DNA of 32,614 nucleotides, taken from contig JALHMM010000075.1 in assembly GCA_022844045.1 (NCBI GenBank), forward strand, positions 1-32,614, in the 5' to 3' direction. A model generated the notes under the pieces. The model saw nothing but the letters and a program-made list of their open reading frames with translations. It ran no database searches and was not told the DNA's origin. Made by a program: the position numbers and the translations under genes. This stretch comes from Reyranellaceae bacterium. GTDB taxonomy: Bacteria > Pseudomonadota > Alphaproteobacteria > Reyranellales > Reyranellaceae. This document shows, piece after piece, positions 23,179 through 30,970 of the stretch (position 1 is the first letter of the stretch; the number at the start of each line of letters is the position of its first letter).

Positions 23179-24159
23179 CTAGGGGATATCCACCACGACG
23201 TGGCCGATCTTGCTGCCGTCCTCGACGGTGAGATGGGCTTCGGCGGTCTTCGCCAAGGTCGCGCGCGAGGCGATGTTGAACAGCGCGTTGCCGTTCGCTA
23301 CCCAGCGCTCGATGTCGCGGAAACACTGCGCGCGCTGCTGCGGCGTGATGGTGTAGACCAGCACCGGCCGCAGCACGACGTTCTTCACGATCGAAGCGAA
23401 GAACGACAGCTCGGCGGTGGGCGCCTTCGAACCGTAATAGGCCAGTACGCCCTCCGGCTTCAGCATCGCCAGGTCCATCGCCAGGTTTTCGCCCAGCTCG
23501 ACCTCGACGATGCGATCCAGCCCGCGACCGCCGGTGATCGCCTTCACGCGCTCCCCGACATTCTCGCCGCGATAGTTGATGACGTGATGCGCGCCCGCGG
23601 CCCTGGCATGCGCCGCCTTGGCCTCGCCGCTCACCGTCGCGATCACCTCCGCGCCGGCCCAGCGCGCGAGCTGCACCGCGTAGTGGCCGACGACGCCGGC
23701 GGCGCCCGAGACCAGCACGGTCTGCCCGGTGGGCGAGCCGTCGGCGAACAGGCAGCGATGCGCGGTCATCACGGGAATGCCCAGGCACGCACCCTGCGCG
23801 TCGTCGAGCCCCTGGGGCAGCGGCACCGCGAACTCCGCCGGCAGCGCGCAGAGCTCGGCCGCCGTGCCGCCGGCGCGCAGATAGGCGGCGTTGAACACCC
23901 ACACGCGCTCGCGGACACGCGACGAGGGCACGCCGGAACCGACCGCGACGATCTCGCCCGCGCCGTCGCTATGCGGCACCTGGCGCTTGAGCGTCATCTT
24001 GGCGCGCAAGCCCATGCGGCTCTTCACATCGGACGGATTGACCGCCGACGTGCGCATGCGCACCACCACCTCGCCGGCACCAGGCGAGGGATCCGGCATG
24101 TCGCCGACCACCAGCACCTCGTCGGCCGGACCATTACGCTCGTACCAGCACGCTTTCAT
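23179..24159 (-). CDS. NADPH:quinone oxidoreductase-like medium-chain dehydrogenase
   Basis: 326-residue zinc-independent member of the medium-chain dehydrogenase/reductase family, quinone oxidoreductase branch. The GroES-like N-domain has VVVRMRTSAVNPSDVKSRMG and a PHSDGAGEIVAVG segment in place of the zinc-ligand block. The Rossmann domain has VLVSGAAGVVGHYAVQLARWAG, with the AAGVVG nucleotide motif, and ends in a typical IGHVVVD. It reduces quinones or enals with NADPH. The ATG at 24159 is seven bases after the stop of a small upstream gene, so it is translationally linked, with GGGCGA as part of the ribosome site. It is the last of a three-gene minus-strand unit. Confidence 0.92.
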   Translation of the reverse strand: MKACWYERNGPADEVLVVGDMPDPSPGAGEVVVRMRTSAVNPSDVKSRMGLRAKMTLKRQVPHSDGAGEIVAVGSGVPSSRVRERVWVFNAAYLRAGGTAAELCALPAEFAVPLPQGLDDAQGACLGIPVMTAHRCLFADGSPTGQTVLVSGAAGVVGHYAVQLARWAGAEVIATVSGEAKAAHARAAGAHHVINYRGENVGERVKAITGGRGLDRIVEVELGENLAMDLAMLKPEGVLAYYGSKAPTAELSFFASIVKNVVLRPVLVYTITPQQRAQCFRDIERWVANGNALFNIASRATLAKTAEAHLTVEDGSKIGHVVVDIP

Positions 24160-24166
24160 GTCGCCC

Positions 24167-24313
24167 TCAGTCCTTTATGTCTGACGAATGATACCGATGC
24201 TCCGGCGGTACCTCTGCGGCGGCGATCGCCTGGATGTCTTCGTCGGTCAATTCCTCGACGAGCAAGGCCTCCCGCCAATAGCCGCTGTGGTCTGGGGCGT
24301 CAGGTCCGATCAT
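24167..24313 (-). CDS. Small acidic protein between pfpI-like and quinone oxidoreductase genes
   Basis: 48 residues, no family recognised. It starts MIGPDAPDHSGYWREALLVEE, continues LTDEDIQAIAAAEVPPEH and ends SSDIKD. It is acidic, with one clear amphipathic helix, and has no signal or membrane segment. An in-frame start upstream (24367) would add a basic stretch and overlap the preceding gene. Support comes from spacing: the stop lies seven bases before the next ATG and its end carries AAGGA, so at minimum it functions in coupling. Alternatives are a short hypothetical antitoxin-like or regulatory peptide, or a chance frame. Confidence 0.5.
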   Translation of the reverse strand: MIGPDAPDHSGYWREALLVEELTDEDIQAIAAAEVPPEHRYHSSDIKD

Positions 24314-24356
24314 GTCGAACGATATACCGTCGTTTCGTGGGTGCCGAACAGCGGAG

Positions 24357-24989
24357 TCAGCGCCCACCCCTGGCGAGCAGCGCCAGTGCCTTCACCTTGG
24401 TCGCCTCGTCCGCGCTGCCCGCGTTGCCGCTGTCGAAAGGCGGTTGCGGATCGTATTCGATGGCGAGCTGCAGGCCGCGCGCCGTCGGCTCGTCGGTGAG
24501 CGCGGCGGCGAGCGTCAGCGCCATGTCGATGCCGGCCGAGACGCCGGCGGCGGTGATCACCTTGCCGTCGCGCACGACGCGCGCGTTGGCCGGCGTGGCG
24601 CCGAACTTCGCCAGCGACTTCAGCGCCGCCCAATGCGTCGTGGCGCGTTTGCCCTGCAGCAGGCCGGCGGCGCCCAGGATCATGGCGCCGGTGCAGACCG
24701 AGGTGGTCCAGCGCGTCGTGGCATCGATCGCGCGTACCCAATCCAGCGTGCGTTGGTCGTCGAGCTGCGGTCGGACATTGCCCGAGCCGGGCACGACCAG
24801 CACGTCGGCCGACGCGACCTGGGTGAATGGCACGGTGTCGTCGAACACCAGCCCGGTATCGGTCTTGACCCGCGCGCCGTGGCGGCTGGCGACCACGGCC
24901 TGGGCACCGGGCAGGCGCGAGAGCACCTCCCACGGCCCGATGGCGTCGAGCGTGGTCATGTCGTCGTAGAACAGGAAGGCGATGCGCAT
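24357..24989 (-). CDS. DJ-1/PfpI family protein, isocyanide hydratase-like
   Basis: 210-residue DJ-1/PfpI superfamily protein. The nucleophile elbow is TSVCTGAMILGAAGLLQG, with C99. FYDDMTTLDAIGPWEV carries D15, at the position of the acid found in isocyanide hydratases, and ATTHW is also typical of that branch. AAGVSAGIDMALTL follows as usual. Isocyanide hydratases turn isonitriles into N-formamides; glyoxalase III or protein-repair roles are alternatives. The ATG at 24989 starts MRIAFLFYDD. It is the first gene of the minus-strand unit, divergent from yebC by 59 bp. Confidence 0.88.
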   Translation of the reverse strand: MRIAFLFYDDMTTLDAIGPWEVLSRLPGAQAVVASRHGARVKTDTGLVFDDTVPFTQVASADVLVVPGSGNVRPQLDDQRTLDWVRAIDATTRWTTSVCTGAMILGAAGLLQGKRATTHWAALKSLAKFGATPANARVVRDGKVITAAGVSAGIDMALTLAAALTDEPTARGLQLAIEYDPQPPFDSGNAGSADEATKVKALALLARGGR

Positions 24990-25048
24990 GGCCGCTCCCG
25001 ATATGCTAGAAAGCCGCAACAGGCAACCAAGCAAGCTTCCCCCGAACC

Positions 25049-25807
25049 ATGGCCGGCCATTCACAGTTCAAGAACATCATGCACCGCAAGGGCGCGCAGG
25101 ACGCCAAGCGGGCCAAGATCTTCACCAAGCTGCTGCGCGAGATCACCACGGCGGCCAAGCAGGGGCTGCCCGATCCGGCCGCCAATCCGCGCCTGCGCGC
25201 CGCCGTGATCGCCGCGCGGGCCAGCAACATGACGCGCGACACGATCGAGCGCGCCATCAAACGCGCCTCAGGCGTCGGCGGCGAGGCCGACTATGTGGAG
25301 ATGCGCTATGAGGGCTATGGCCCGGGCGGCGTGGCGCTGATCGTCGAGGCGCTGACCGACAACCGCAACCGCACCGCGTCCGACGTGCGCTCGACCTTCG
25401 CCAAGTACGGCGGCAACATGGGTGAGAGCAACAGCGTGTCGTTCATGTTCGACCGCGTCGGCGAGTTCAAGTTCCCGCTCTCCGCCGGCAACGCCGACGA
25501 CGTGATGGAAAAGGCGATCGAGGCCGGTGCCGACGACGTGCAAAGCGTCGAGGGCGAGGAGGGCTATCACGAGATCACCTGCGCCCAGGACGATTTCGCC
25601 GCTGTGCGCGAGGCACTCGAGAAGTCGCTGGGCCAGCCGAGCAGCGCCAAGATCGTCTGGCGCGCCAGGATCACGGCGCCGGTCGAGGGCGAGCAGGCGC
25701 AGAGCCTGTTCAAGCTGATCGAGCAGCTCGAGGACAACGACGACGTGCAGAACGTCTACGCCAATTTCGAGATGTCCGACGCCACCATGGCGAGTTTGGC
25801 GGGGTAG
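25049..25807 (+). CDS. yebC: YebC/PmpR family transcriptional regulator
   Basis: 252-residue DNA-binding and ribosome-associated protein of the YebC/TACO1 family. It opens MAGHSQFKNIMHRKGAQDAKRAK, with the usual GHSxFxNIxHRKxxQDxKR pattern, and has the EGYGPGGVALIVEALTDNRNRT block and NLGxx-like GGNMGESNSVSFMFDR. The C-domain ends DDVQNVYANFEM. Members control quorum or stress genes and may help translate proline-rich stretches. It starts the yebC-ruvCA run and is divergent from the DJ-1-like gene; the position before ruvC is conserved in many bacteria. Confidence 0.96.
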   Translation: MAGHSQFKNIMHRKGAQDAKRAKIFTKLLREITTAAKQGLPDPAANPRLRAAVIAARASNMTRDTIERAIKRASGVGGEADYVEMRYEGYGPGGVALIVEALTDNRNRTASDVRSTFAKYGGNMGESNSVSFMFDRVGEFKFPLSAGNADDVMEKAIEAGADDVQSVEGEEGYHEITCAQDDFAAVREALEKSLGQPSSAKIVWRARITAPVEGEQAQSLFKLIEQLEDNDDVQNVYANFEMSDATMASLAG

Positions 25808-25819
25808 GGTGAGGGGTTC

Positions 25820-26446
25820 ATGCGCCTGATCGGCCTCGACCCCGGATTGCGCAATACCGGCTGGGGCGTGATCGAGTCGGAAGGCAGCCGGCTGACTTTC
25901 GTCGCTTGCGGCGTCGTGCAGTCCGACGCGGCGCTGTCGTTGGCCGAGCGTCTCTGCGAACTCTTCGACGGCGTCACCGCGGTGATCCGCGAGTGGCAGC
26001 CGGTGGAAGCCGCGGTCGAGGAGACCTTCGTCAACAAGAACCCCAACTCGACGCTGAAGCTCGGCCAGGCGCGCGGCGCGGTGCTGATGGCGCCGGCCAA
26101 GCTCGGTCTCGTCGTGATGGAGTACGGCGCCAACCACATCAAGAAATCCGTGGTCGGCGTCGGCCATGCCGAGAAGCAGCAGGTCGAGCTGATGGTGTCG
26201 CGCCTGTTGCCCGGCGTCACCGCCACCGCCGACGCTGCCGATGCGCTGGCCGTCGCGATCTGCCACGCCCATCATCGCCGGACCGGCCACAAATGGGTCG
26301 CGGGCAAGGTGCAGGCCGGCGCCGAAGGCGGCGAGATCGGCGCCGTGCGCGGCGGCCGTGTCGGCGCGGGCCGCGGCAAGAGCGGCGTACGGGGATCACA
26401 GGCGGAGTGGGAGCGCGCCATGCTGGCGCGGGCGACCAAACGATGA
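25820..26446 (+). CDS. ruvC: Crossover junction endodeoxyribonuclease RuvC
   Basis: 208-residue Holliday junction resolvase that cuts paired strands after RuvAB migration. The RNase H-like fold begins MRLIGLDPGLRNTGWG with D7. The central VEETFVNKNPNSTLKLGQARG carries catalytic Glu 67/68, and ADAADALAVAICHAHHR has D138 and D141. The family is normally about 165-175 residues; this one adds a glycine/arginine-rich tail of roughly 45-50 residues (GGEIGAVRGGRVGAGRG) with a final helix. It starts 12 bp after yebC and overlaps ruvA by ATGA. Confidence 0.96.
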   Translation: MRLIGLDPGLRNTGWGVIESEGSRLTFVACGVVQSDAALSLAERLCELFDGVTAVIREWQPVEAAVEETFVNKNPNSTLKLGQARGAVLMAPAKLGLVVMEYGANHIKKSVVGVGHAEKQQVELMVSRLLPGVTATADAADALAVAICHAHHRRTGHKWVAGKVQAGAEGGEIGAVRGGRVGAGRGKSGVRGSQAEWERAMLARATKR

Positions 26447-27063
26447 TCGGACGACTGCGCGGCACCATCGAGCAGGTCGACGAGGATTCCTGCGTCGTCG
26501 ACGTCAACGGCGTGGGCTACGTCGTGCACGCCTCCGCGCGCACCCTGCGCGAGCTGTCGCCGGGCATCGAGGCGCGGCTGCTGGTCGAGACCGTGGTGCG
26601 CGAGGACGCGATCCTGCTCTATGGCTTCGTCGCCGCCGCCGAGCGCGATTGGTTCCGTATCCTCACCACGGTGCAGGGCGTCGGCGCCAAGGTGGCGCTG
26701 TCGCTGCTCTCGACGCTCGCACCCGACGAACTCGCCTCGGCCATCGTCGCGCAGGACAAGGCGTCGCTGAACCGCGCATCAGGCGTCGGCCCCAAGCTCG
26801 CCGCGCGGCTGACCACCGAGCTCAAGGACAAGGCGACGCAGTGGGGCGCGATCCCCGGCGCGCGTGCCGCGACGGCGGGAGCGAAAACCGACACGCCGGC
26901 TACGGCGCCATCTGCTAACGAGGACGCGATCTCCGCCCTGGTCAATCTCGGCTACAAGCGCATGGAAGCCTTCGGCGCCATCGCCCGCGTCGCCCAACGC
27001 CTGGGGGCCGACGCCAAGATCGACGCGCTTATCCGCGAGGGCTTGCGCGAACTGGCGCGCTAG
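26443..27063 (+). CDS. ruvA: Holliday junction branch-migration protein RuvA
   Basis: 206-residue subunit that binds four-way junctions and directs the RuvB motor. The three domains are visible: the OB-fold N-domain (MIGRLRGTIEQVDEDS through LLYGFVAAAERDWF), two helix-hairpin-helix motifs (TTVQGVGAKVALSLLS and ASGVGPKLAARLTTELK) and, after a flexible Ala/Thr-rich linker, the UBA-like domain III (AISALVNLGYKRMEAFGAIARV). The ATG overlaps the ruvC stop. It ends 5 bp before the convergent flavin oxygenase-like gene, so ruvB is not directly downstream as usual. Confidence 0.96.
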   Translation: MIGRLRGTIEQVDEDSCVVDVNGVGYVVHASARTLRELSPGIEARLLVETVVREDAILLYGFVAAAERDWFRILTTVQGVGAKVALSLLSTLAPDELASAIVAQDKASLNRASGVGPKLAARLTTELKDKATQWGAIPGARAATAGAKTDTPATAPSANEDAISALVNLGYKRMEAFGAIARVAQRLGADAKIDALIREGLRELAR

Positions 27064-27068
27064 CCAAC

Positions 27069-28244
27069 CTAGAAGCGCGCGACGCCGGCGTCCAAGCCCA
27101 TGCAGATTCGCCCGGCGATGACATAGTTGTTCGGCGACATCGCGACGTGCTTCACGGCGACATGAACGTCGCGCGCGCGGCGCTCCAACGGCGCACTCGC
27201 GAAGATCGAGACGGTCCCCGCCACAGCCGACAGCATGTCGACAATGCGCACAGCGCTTTCCGCCGCGTGGGCGCAGGCCGCCCGGAACAGGGCGCGCGCA
27301 CGGATCGGCCGGTCGCCGCCAATGTCGGTGGCCGTCATAAGCTCGGTAATGGTCTCGATCAGAAAAGCGCGCGCCGCGTGATGGAGCGCTTCGACACGGC
27401 CAACCTCGGCTTGGACGATTTCGCGATCGCGTAAGGCGGCCGACGTGCCCCGGCGCGACGTCGTGCCTGCCAGCCCAATGAAGTCGGAGATTGCCGCGCG
27501 CGCGATGCCCAATGGAACGACGGAGACGGTCAGCGGATAGATCGATGCCACCGGCAACCGGTAGAGGATATTCGGCTGGGTCGGCGGCGGATCCACGAAC
27601 GGATGTGCATGGGCGGCGGGAACGAAAACATCGCGTGCCTCGAAATCGCAGCTGCCGGTGCCACGCATGCCCGCTACGAACCAGTTGTCGACGATGGACA
27701 CGCGCCCAGCCGGGAGATGGCAGCAGACCAGTTCGGGCACAGCGGCCGGCACCGGTGATGCCACGGCGCATAGCCCCATCGCCCACGTCGCGTGGTGAAT
27801 GCCGCTGCCGAACGGCCAGCGCCCGGTGACGCGATACCCGCCGTCGACCGGCACGGCTTCGCCAACCGCTCCCGTCGACGAGACGATGAAGGCGCGTCGG
27901 TCGGCGAACCAGTCACCAGCGACTTCCGGCGCCAGATAGCCGCCGACCCGGCTCATGCCGCCACCGTTGCCAACCAACCAACCAACCGATCCATCGAGCT
28001 CGCTCGCGGCCTCGACCACGCGCATGAAGCCGTGCGGCGAGAGCTCTGGCCCGCCCAGCGCCTTCGGCAGCAGCAGGCGAAACGCGCCGATGTCGCACAG
28101 GGCGTCGAATACCGGCTCGGGCAGCCGCCGCGCGCTGTCGAACGAGGCCCGATGCTTCTCGATCAGCGGCCGCAGACCGCCGAGCTGCTCGACCAGGCGA
28201 TCGACACGATTGGCTTCGTGCGTACTGATCCAGCTGTCGGGCAT
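27069..28244 (-). CDS. Acyl-CoA dehydrogenase-fold flavin enzyme (group D monooxygenase-like)
   Basis: 391-residue protein with the acyl-CoA dehydrogenase fold. N-terminal helices (ALCDIGAFRLLLPKALGGPE) are followed by the beta domain with GYRVTGRWPFGSGIHHATW, typical of the flavin-binding strand, and a C-terminal helical domain. WPFGSGIHHA and the MRGTGSCDFEARDVFVPA block match the HsaA/DszC-like branch (PF08028), in which reduced flavin activates oxygen; the base glutamate of true dehydrogenases is not evident. The substrate is unknown. It is divergent from a LysR regulator across a 105-bp space, which suggests direct control. The ATG at 28244 starts MPDSWISTHE. Confidence 0.82.
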   Translation of the reverse strand: MPDSWISTHEANRVDRLVEQLGGLRPLIEKHRASFDSARRLPEPVFDALCDIGAFRLLLPKALGGPELSPHGFMRVVEAASELDGSVGWLVGNGGGMSRVGGYLAPEVAGDWFADRRAFIVSSTGAVGEAVPVDGGYRVTGRWPFGSGIHHATWAMGLCAVASPVPAAVPELVCCHLPAGRVSIVDNWFVAGMRGTGSCDFEARDVFVPAAHAHPFVDPPPTQPNILYRLPVASIYPLTVSVVPLGIARAAISDFIGLAGTTSRRGTSAALRDREIVQAEVGRVEALHHAARAFLIETITELMTATDIGGDRPIRARALFRAACAHAAESAVRIVDMLSAVAGTVSIFASAPLERRARDVHVAVKHVAMSPNNYVIAGRICMGLDAGVARF

Positions 28245-28287
28245 GGCTTTCGGTCCTTGGTTAACGGATCGACTGTCCGGTCCCGCG

Positions 28288-28299
28288 TGCCGTGCGGCA
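28288..28299. promoter_or_regulatory. Dyad in the LysR/oxygenase intergenic space
   Basis: TGCCG-TG-CGGCA is a perfect 12-bp inverted repeat about midway between the two divergent genes. Read to 28300 it also fits T-N11-A, the core of LysR-type binding sites. A likely site for the adjacent LysR protein, but such short dyads can occur by chance in GC-rich DNA. Confidence 0.35.
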
Positions 28300-28349
28300 A
28301 GTTCGTAGAATTCAGGTGCGGTGCGATCCTATTCATCTAGAGTCGCGCC

Positions 28350-29255
28350 ATGAGGGCGCTGCCACCATTGCCCGGACTGCGGGCCTTCGAGGCCGCCGCG
28401 CGGAATCTGAGCTTCAAGGCGGCGGCCGCCGAGCTCGGCGTCACGCCGACCGCGATCAGCCACCAGATCCGATCTCTCGAACGCTATTGCGGCCAGCCCC
28501 TGTTTCGCCGCGAGCCGCGTCCCATGTCCCTGACCTGGGCCGGCGAGCAGTTGTTCCCGGTCGTCCGCGACAGCCTCGATCTGTTCAGCGAGACATTGAG
28601 CGCGATCCGGTCGGGCGCCGCGACGGGACGACTGCGCATCACGACGACGAACGCCTTCGCCGCGCGCTGGCTGGTGCCGCGCCTGCCGAGCTGGCGAGAA
28701 TCGCATCCTGGTCTTCGTCTCGACATCATTGGCACGGATGTCGTCCTGAACCTCAGATCAGGCGAGACGGATGTCGCCATCCGCTATGCGCGCGACCGCC
28801 CCGCCGATGCGACGAGCGTTGAACTCTTCCGCGATACGTTCCGCGTTGTCGCCTGTCCGTCGCTGGTCGGAAAAGCGAAGAAGCCGTTGGCGCCGCGTGA
28901 CCTTGCACGCTTTCCCTTGATCGAAGCCGAATGGCCGCCCAGCGCAATCGGTGCGCCGAACTGGCGTCATTGGGAAACCACGGCGCGCAAGCTCGGCCAC
29001 GACGTCCCTTCACTGGCCGGTGCGGCGGGGCTGAGCTTTCGCGAGGAGCTGCACGCCATCGAGGCGGTGCTGGCCGGGCAGGGCGTGGCGATCTGCAGCG
29101 ACGTGATGGTCGGCCCCGAGCTGCGCGACGGCAAACTGCGCCAGCTCTCCGACATCACCTTGCCGGGCTACGGCTTCTACGTGGCGTACCGCGCGGATCA
29201 TCCGAAGGTGCGGTCGATCAGGACATTCCTTGCCTGGGCGCAGGCGGTGGCGTAG
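28350..29255 (+). CDS. LysR-family transcriptional regulator (GcvA-like)
   Basis: 301-residue regulator. The winged helix-turn-helix spans residues 1-60 (LPGLRAFEAAARNLSFKAAA, then ELGVTPTAISHQIRSLE, then PLFRREPRPMSLTWAG), the GcvA-type variant. A linker helix follows, then a periplasmic-binding-protein-like effector domain (GRLRITTTNAFAARWLVPRLP, then DIIGTDVVLNLRSGETDVAIRY). It has no unusual gap or extension. It is divergent from the flavin enzyme gene, the standard layout for a LysR regulator and its target. The effector is unknown. Confidence 0.92.
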   Translation: MRALPPLPGLRAFEAAARNLSFKAAAAELGVTPTAISHQIRSLERYCGQPLFRREPRPMSLTWAGEQLFPVVRDSLDLFSETLSAIRSGAATGRLRITTTNAFAARWLVPRLPSWRESHPGLRLDIIGTDVVLNLRSGETDVAIRYARDRPADATSVELFRDTFRVVACPSLVGKAKKPLAPRDLARFPLIEAEWPPSAIGAPNWRHWETTARKLGHDVPSLAGAAGLSFREELHAIEAVLAGQGVAICSDVMVGPELRDGKLRQLSDITLPGYGFYVAYRADHPKVRSIRTFLAWAQAVA

Positions 29256-29367
29256 CGGGAAAACCTCGGGGGCATCCCGCTAGGCCTGCCTGGCCTCGCG
29301 TGCTAAACAACACCGACCCTCCGTTCCGCCTACTGCGGAGCCAATCGCGTCGAAACGACCGCATCAG

Positions 29368-30417
29368 ATGACCGCCAAGGATTCCGATCGCCTGATCTCC
29401 CGCGCCAAGGGCGAGGAGGATGCCGCCGAGCTGAAGCTGCGGCCGCAGGTGCTCGACGATTTCGTCGGCCAGAGGCAGGTGCGCGAGAACCTCAAGGTGT
29501 TCATCTCCGCCGCCCGTGCGCGCGGCGAGCCGCTCGACCACACGCTGTTCCACGGCCCGCCCGGCCTGGGCAAGACGACGCTCTCGCAGATCGTCGCCAA
29601 GGAGATGGGCGCGGGCTTTCGCGCGACGTCGGGGCCAGTGATCGCCAAGGCCGGCGATCTTGCCTCGATGCTGACCAATCTCGAGCGCGGCGACGTGTTC
29701 TTCATCGACGAGATCCATCGCCTCAACCCCGCCGTCGAGGAGATCCTCTATTCGGCGATGGAGGACTTCCAGCTCGACATCATGATCGGCGAGGGGCCGG
29801 CGGCGCGCTCGGTGCGCATCGATCTGCCGCCGTTCACGCTGGTGGGCGCCACGACGCGCTCGGGTCTGATGACGACGCCGCTACGGGAGCGCTTCGGCAT
29901 TCCGATGCGCATGGACTTCTATACGGCGGACGAGCTCGAGACGATCGTGCGCCGCGCCGCGCGCGTGCTGAAGATCGAGATGACCGACGATGGCGCGGCC
30001 GAGATCGCCAAGCGCAGCCGCGGCACGCCGCGCGTCGCCAACAGGCTGCTGCGCCGCGTACGCGACTTCGCCTCGGTCGCCGATCATGGTGTCGTCACCG
30101 CCAAGATCGCCGATGCGGCGCTGAAGCGGCTCGAGGTCGACGCGCTGGGTCTCGATCTTATGGACCGGCGCTACCTGAGCTGCATCGCCGAGAAGTACAG
30201 CGGCGGGCCGGTGGGCGTGGAGACGCTGTCGGCGGCGTTGTCGGAGGAGCGCGACGTCATCGAGGACGTGATCGAGCCGTACCTGATGCAGCTCGGCCTG
30301 CTGATGCGCACGCCGCGCGGGCGCATGCTGGCGGAGGGCGGCTGGCGTCACATCGGCTTGCCGGTGCCCAAGACCTCGCGCGCGCAGCTCGACCTGCTCG
30401 ACGATTCGCAATCGTGA
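29368..30417 (+). CDS. ruvB: Holliday junction branch-migration ATPase RuvB
   Basis: 349-residue AAA+ motor that drives branch migration with RuvA. Walker A GPPGLGKT is at 63-70, Walker B FFIDEIHRL at 112-119, sensor I GATTRSG, and the arginine-finger segment PLRERFG follows. The C-terminal winged helix carries GLLMRTPRGRMLAEGGWRHIG. The ATG at 29368 follows 112 bp of non-coding DNA after the LysR gene, so it needs its own promoter or readthrough, unlike the usual ruvAB operon. It lies 19 bp before ybgC. Confidence 0.97.
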   Translation: MTAKDSDRLISRAKGEEDAAELKLRPQVLDDFVGQRQVRENLKVFISAARARGEPLDHTLFHGPPGLGKTTLSQIVAKEMGAGFRATSGPVIAKAGDLASMLTNLERGDVFFIDEIHRLNPAVEEILYSAMEDFQLDIMIGEGPAARSVRIDLPPFTLVGATTRSGLMTTPLRERFGIPMRMDFYTADELETIVRRAARVLKIEMTDDGAAEIAKRSRGTPRVANRLLRRVRDFASVADHGVVTAKIADAALKRLEVDALGLDLMDRRYLSCIAEKYSGGPVGVETLSAALSEERDVIEDVIEPYLMQLGLLMRTPRGRMLAEGGWRHIGLPVPKTSRAQLDLLDDSQS

Positions 30418-30436
30418 TGGGCGGTGCGACTTCAAT

Positions 30437-30874
30437 ATGACCGCTCGCGCCCACATCCTGCCGCTGCGTGTCTACTACGAGGACACCGACGCCGCCGGCA
30501 TCGTCTATCACGCCAACTACCTGCGCTTCATGGAGCGCGGGCGCACCGAGTTCCTGCGTGAGCTGGGCCACGATCTCGCGGCGATGCGGTCGGGCACCGG
30601 CATCAACTGGGCGGTGAAACGGCTCGCCATCGAGTATGTCCTGCCCGGGCGGCTCGACGAGGCGCTGCTGGTGGTGACCACCGTCGAGGCCCTGCGCGGC
30701 GCGTCGGTCGATTTGCGCCAGCAAGTGAAGCGCGGCGACACGATATTGACCGATTCGACGCTGACACTGGTGTGCATGAACGAGGCGGGCCGTCCGGTTC
30801 GCCTTCCATCGGACGCACGACGAGCAATGAGCGAGCGAGCAATCATGTCTCGCGACGACATGACGCCGGATTGA
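30437..30874 (+). CDS. ybgC: Acyl-CoA thioesterase YbgC (Tol-Pal associated)
   Basis: 145-residue hot-dog-fold thioesterase that hydrolyses short- or medium-chain acyl-CoA and belongs to the tol-pal gene cluster. The signature RVYYEDTDAAGIVYHANYLRFMER holds the catalytic D18. The GINWAVKRLAIEYVLPGRLDEAL segment and the VKRGDTILTDSTLTLVCMN strand pair complete the fold. Length and order before tolQ are standard. The last 20 residues are charged and variable. Its link to Tol-Pal may involve envelope lipid turnover; that role is not settled for the family. Confidence 0.94.
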   Translation: MTARAHILPLRVYYEDTDAAGIVYHANYLRFMERGRTEFLRELGHDLAAMRSGTGINWAVKRLAIEYVLPGRLDEALLVVTTVEALRGASVDLRQQVKRGDTILTDSTLTLVCMNEAGRPVRLPSDARRAMSERAIMSRDDMTPD

Positions 30875-30970
30875 TCAACAAAAACAACGCGGTGTTGCCG
30901 AAATGCAACGTGCGGCGCCGCCAAGGTGCCATATTCTGCCGCTAACCCCTCTATCCCTCTTGGAGATCGT

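Noticed and set aside
23200..24969. Very long open frame (about 589 codons) on the plus strand
   Set aside because: It is antisense to the quinone oxidoreductase, the small gene and the DJ-1-like gene, with Arg/Ala/His-rich low-complexity translation.
29318..29342. CTCCG...CGGAG pair before ruvB
   Set aside because: A 5-bp stem with a long loop is expected by chance at this GC content.
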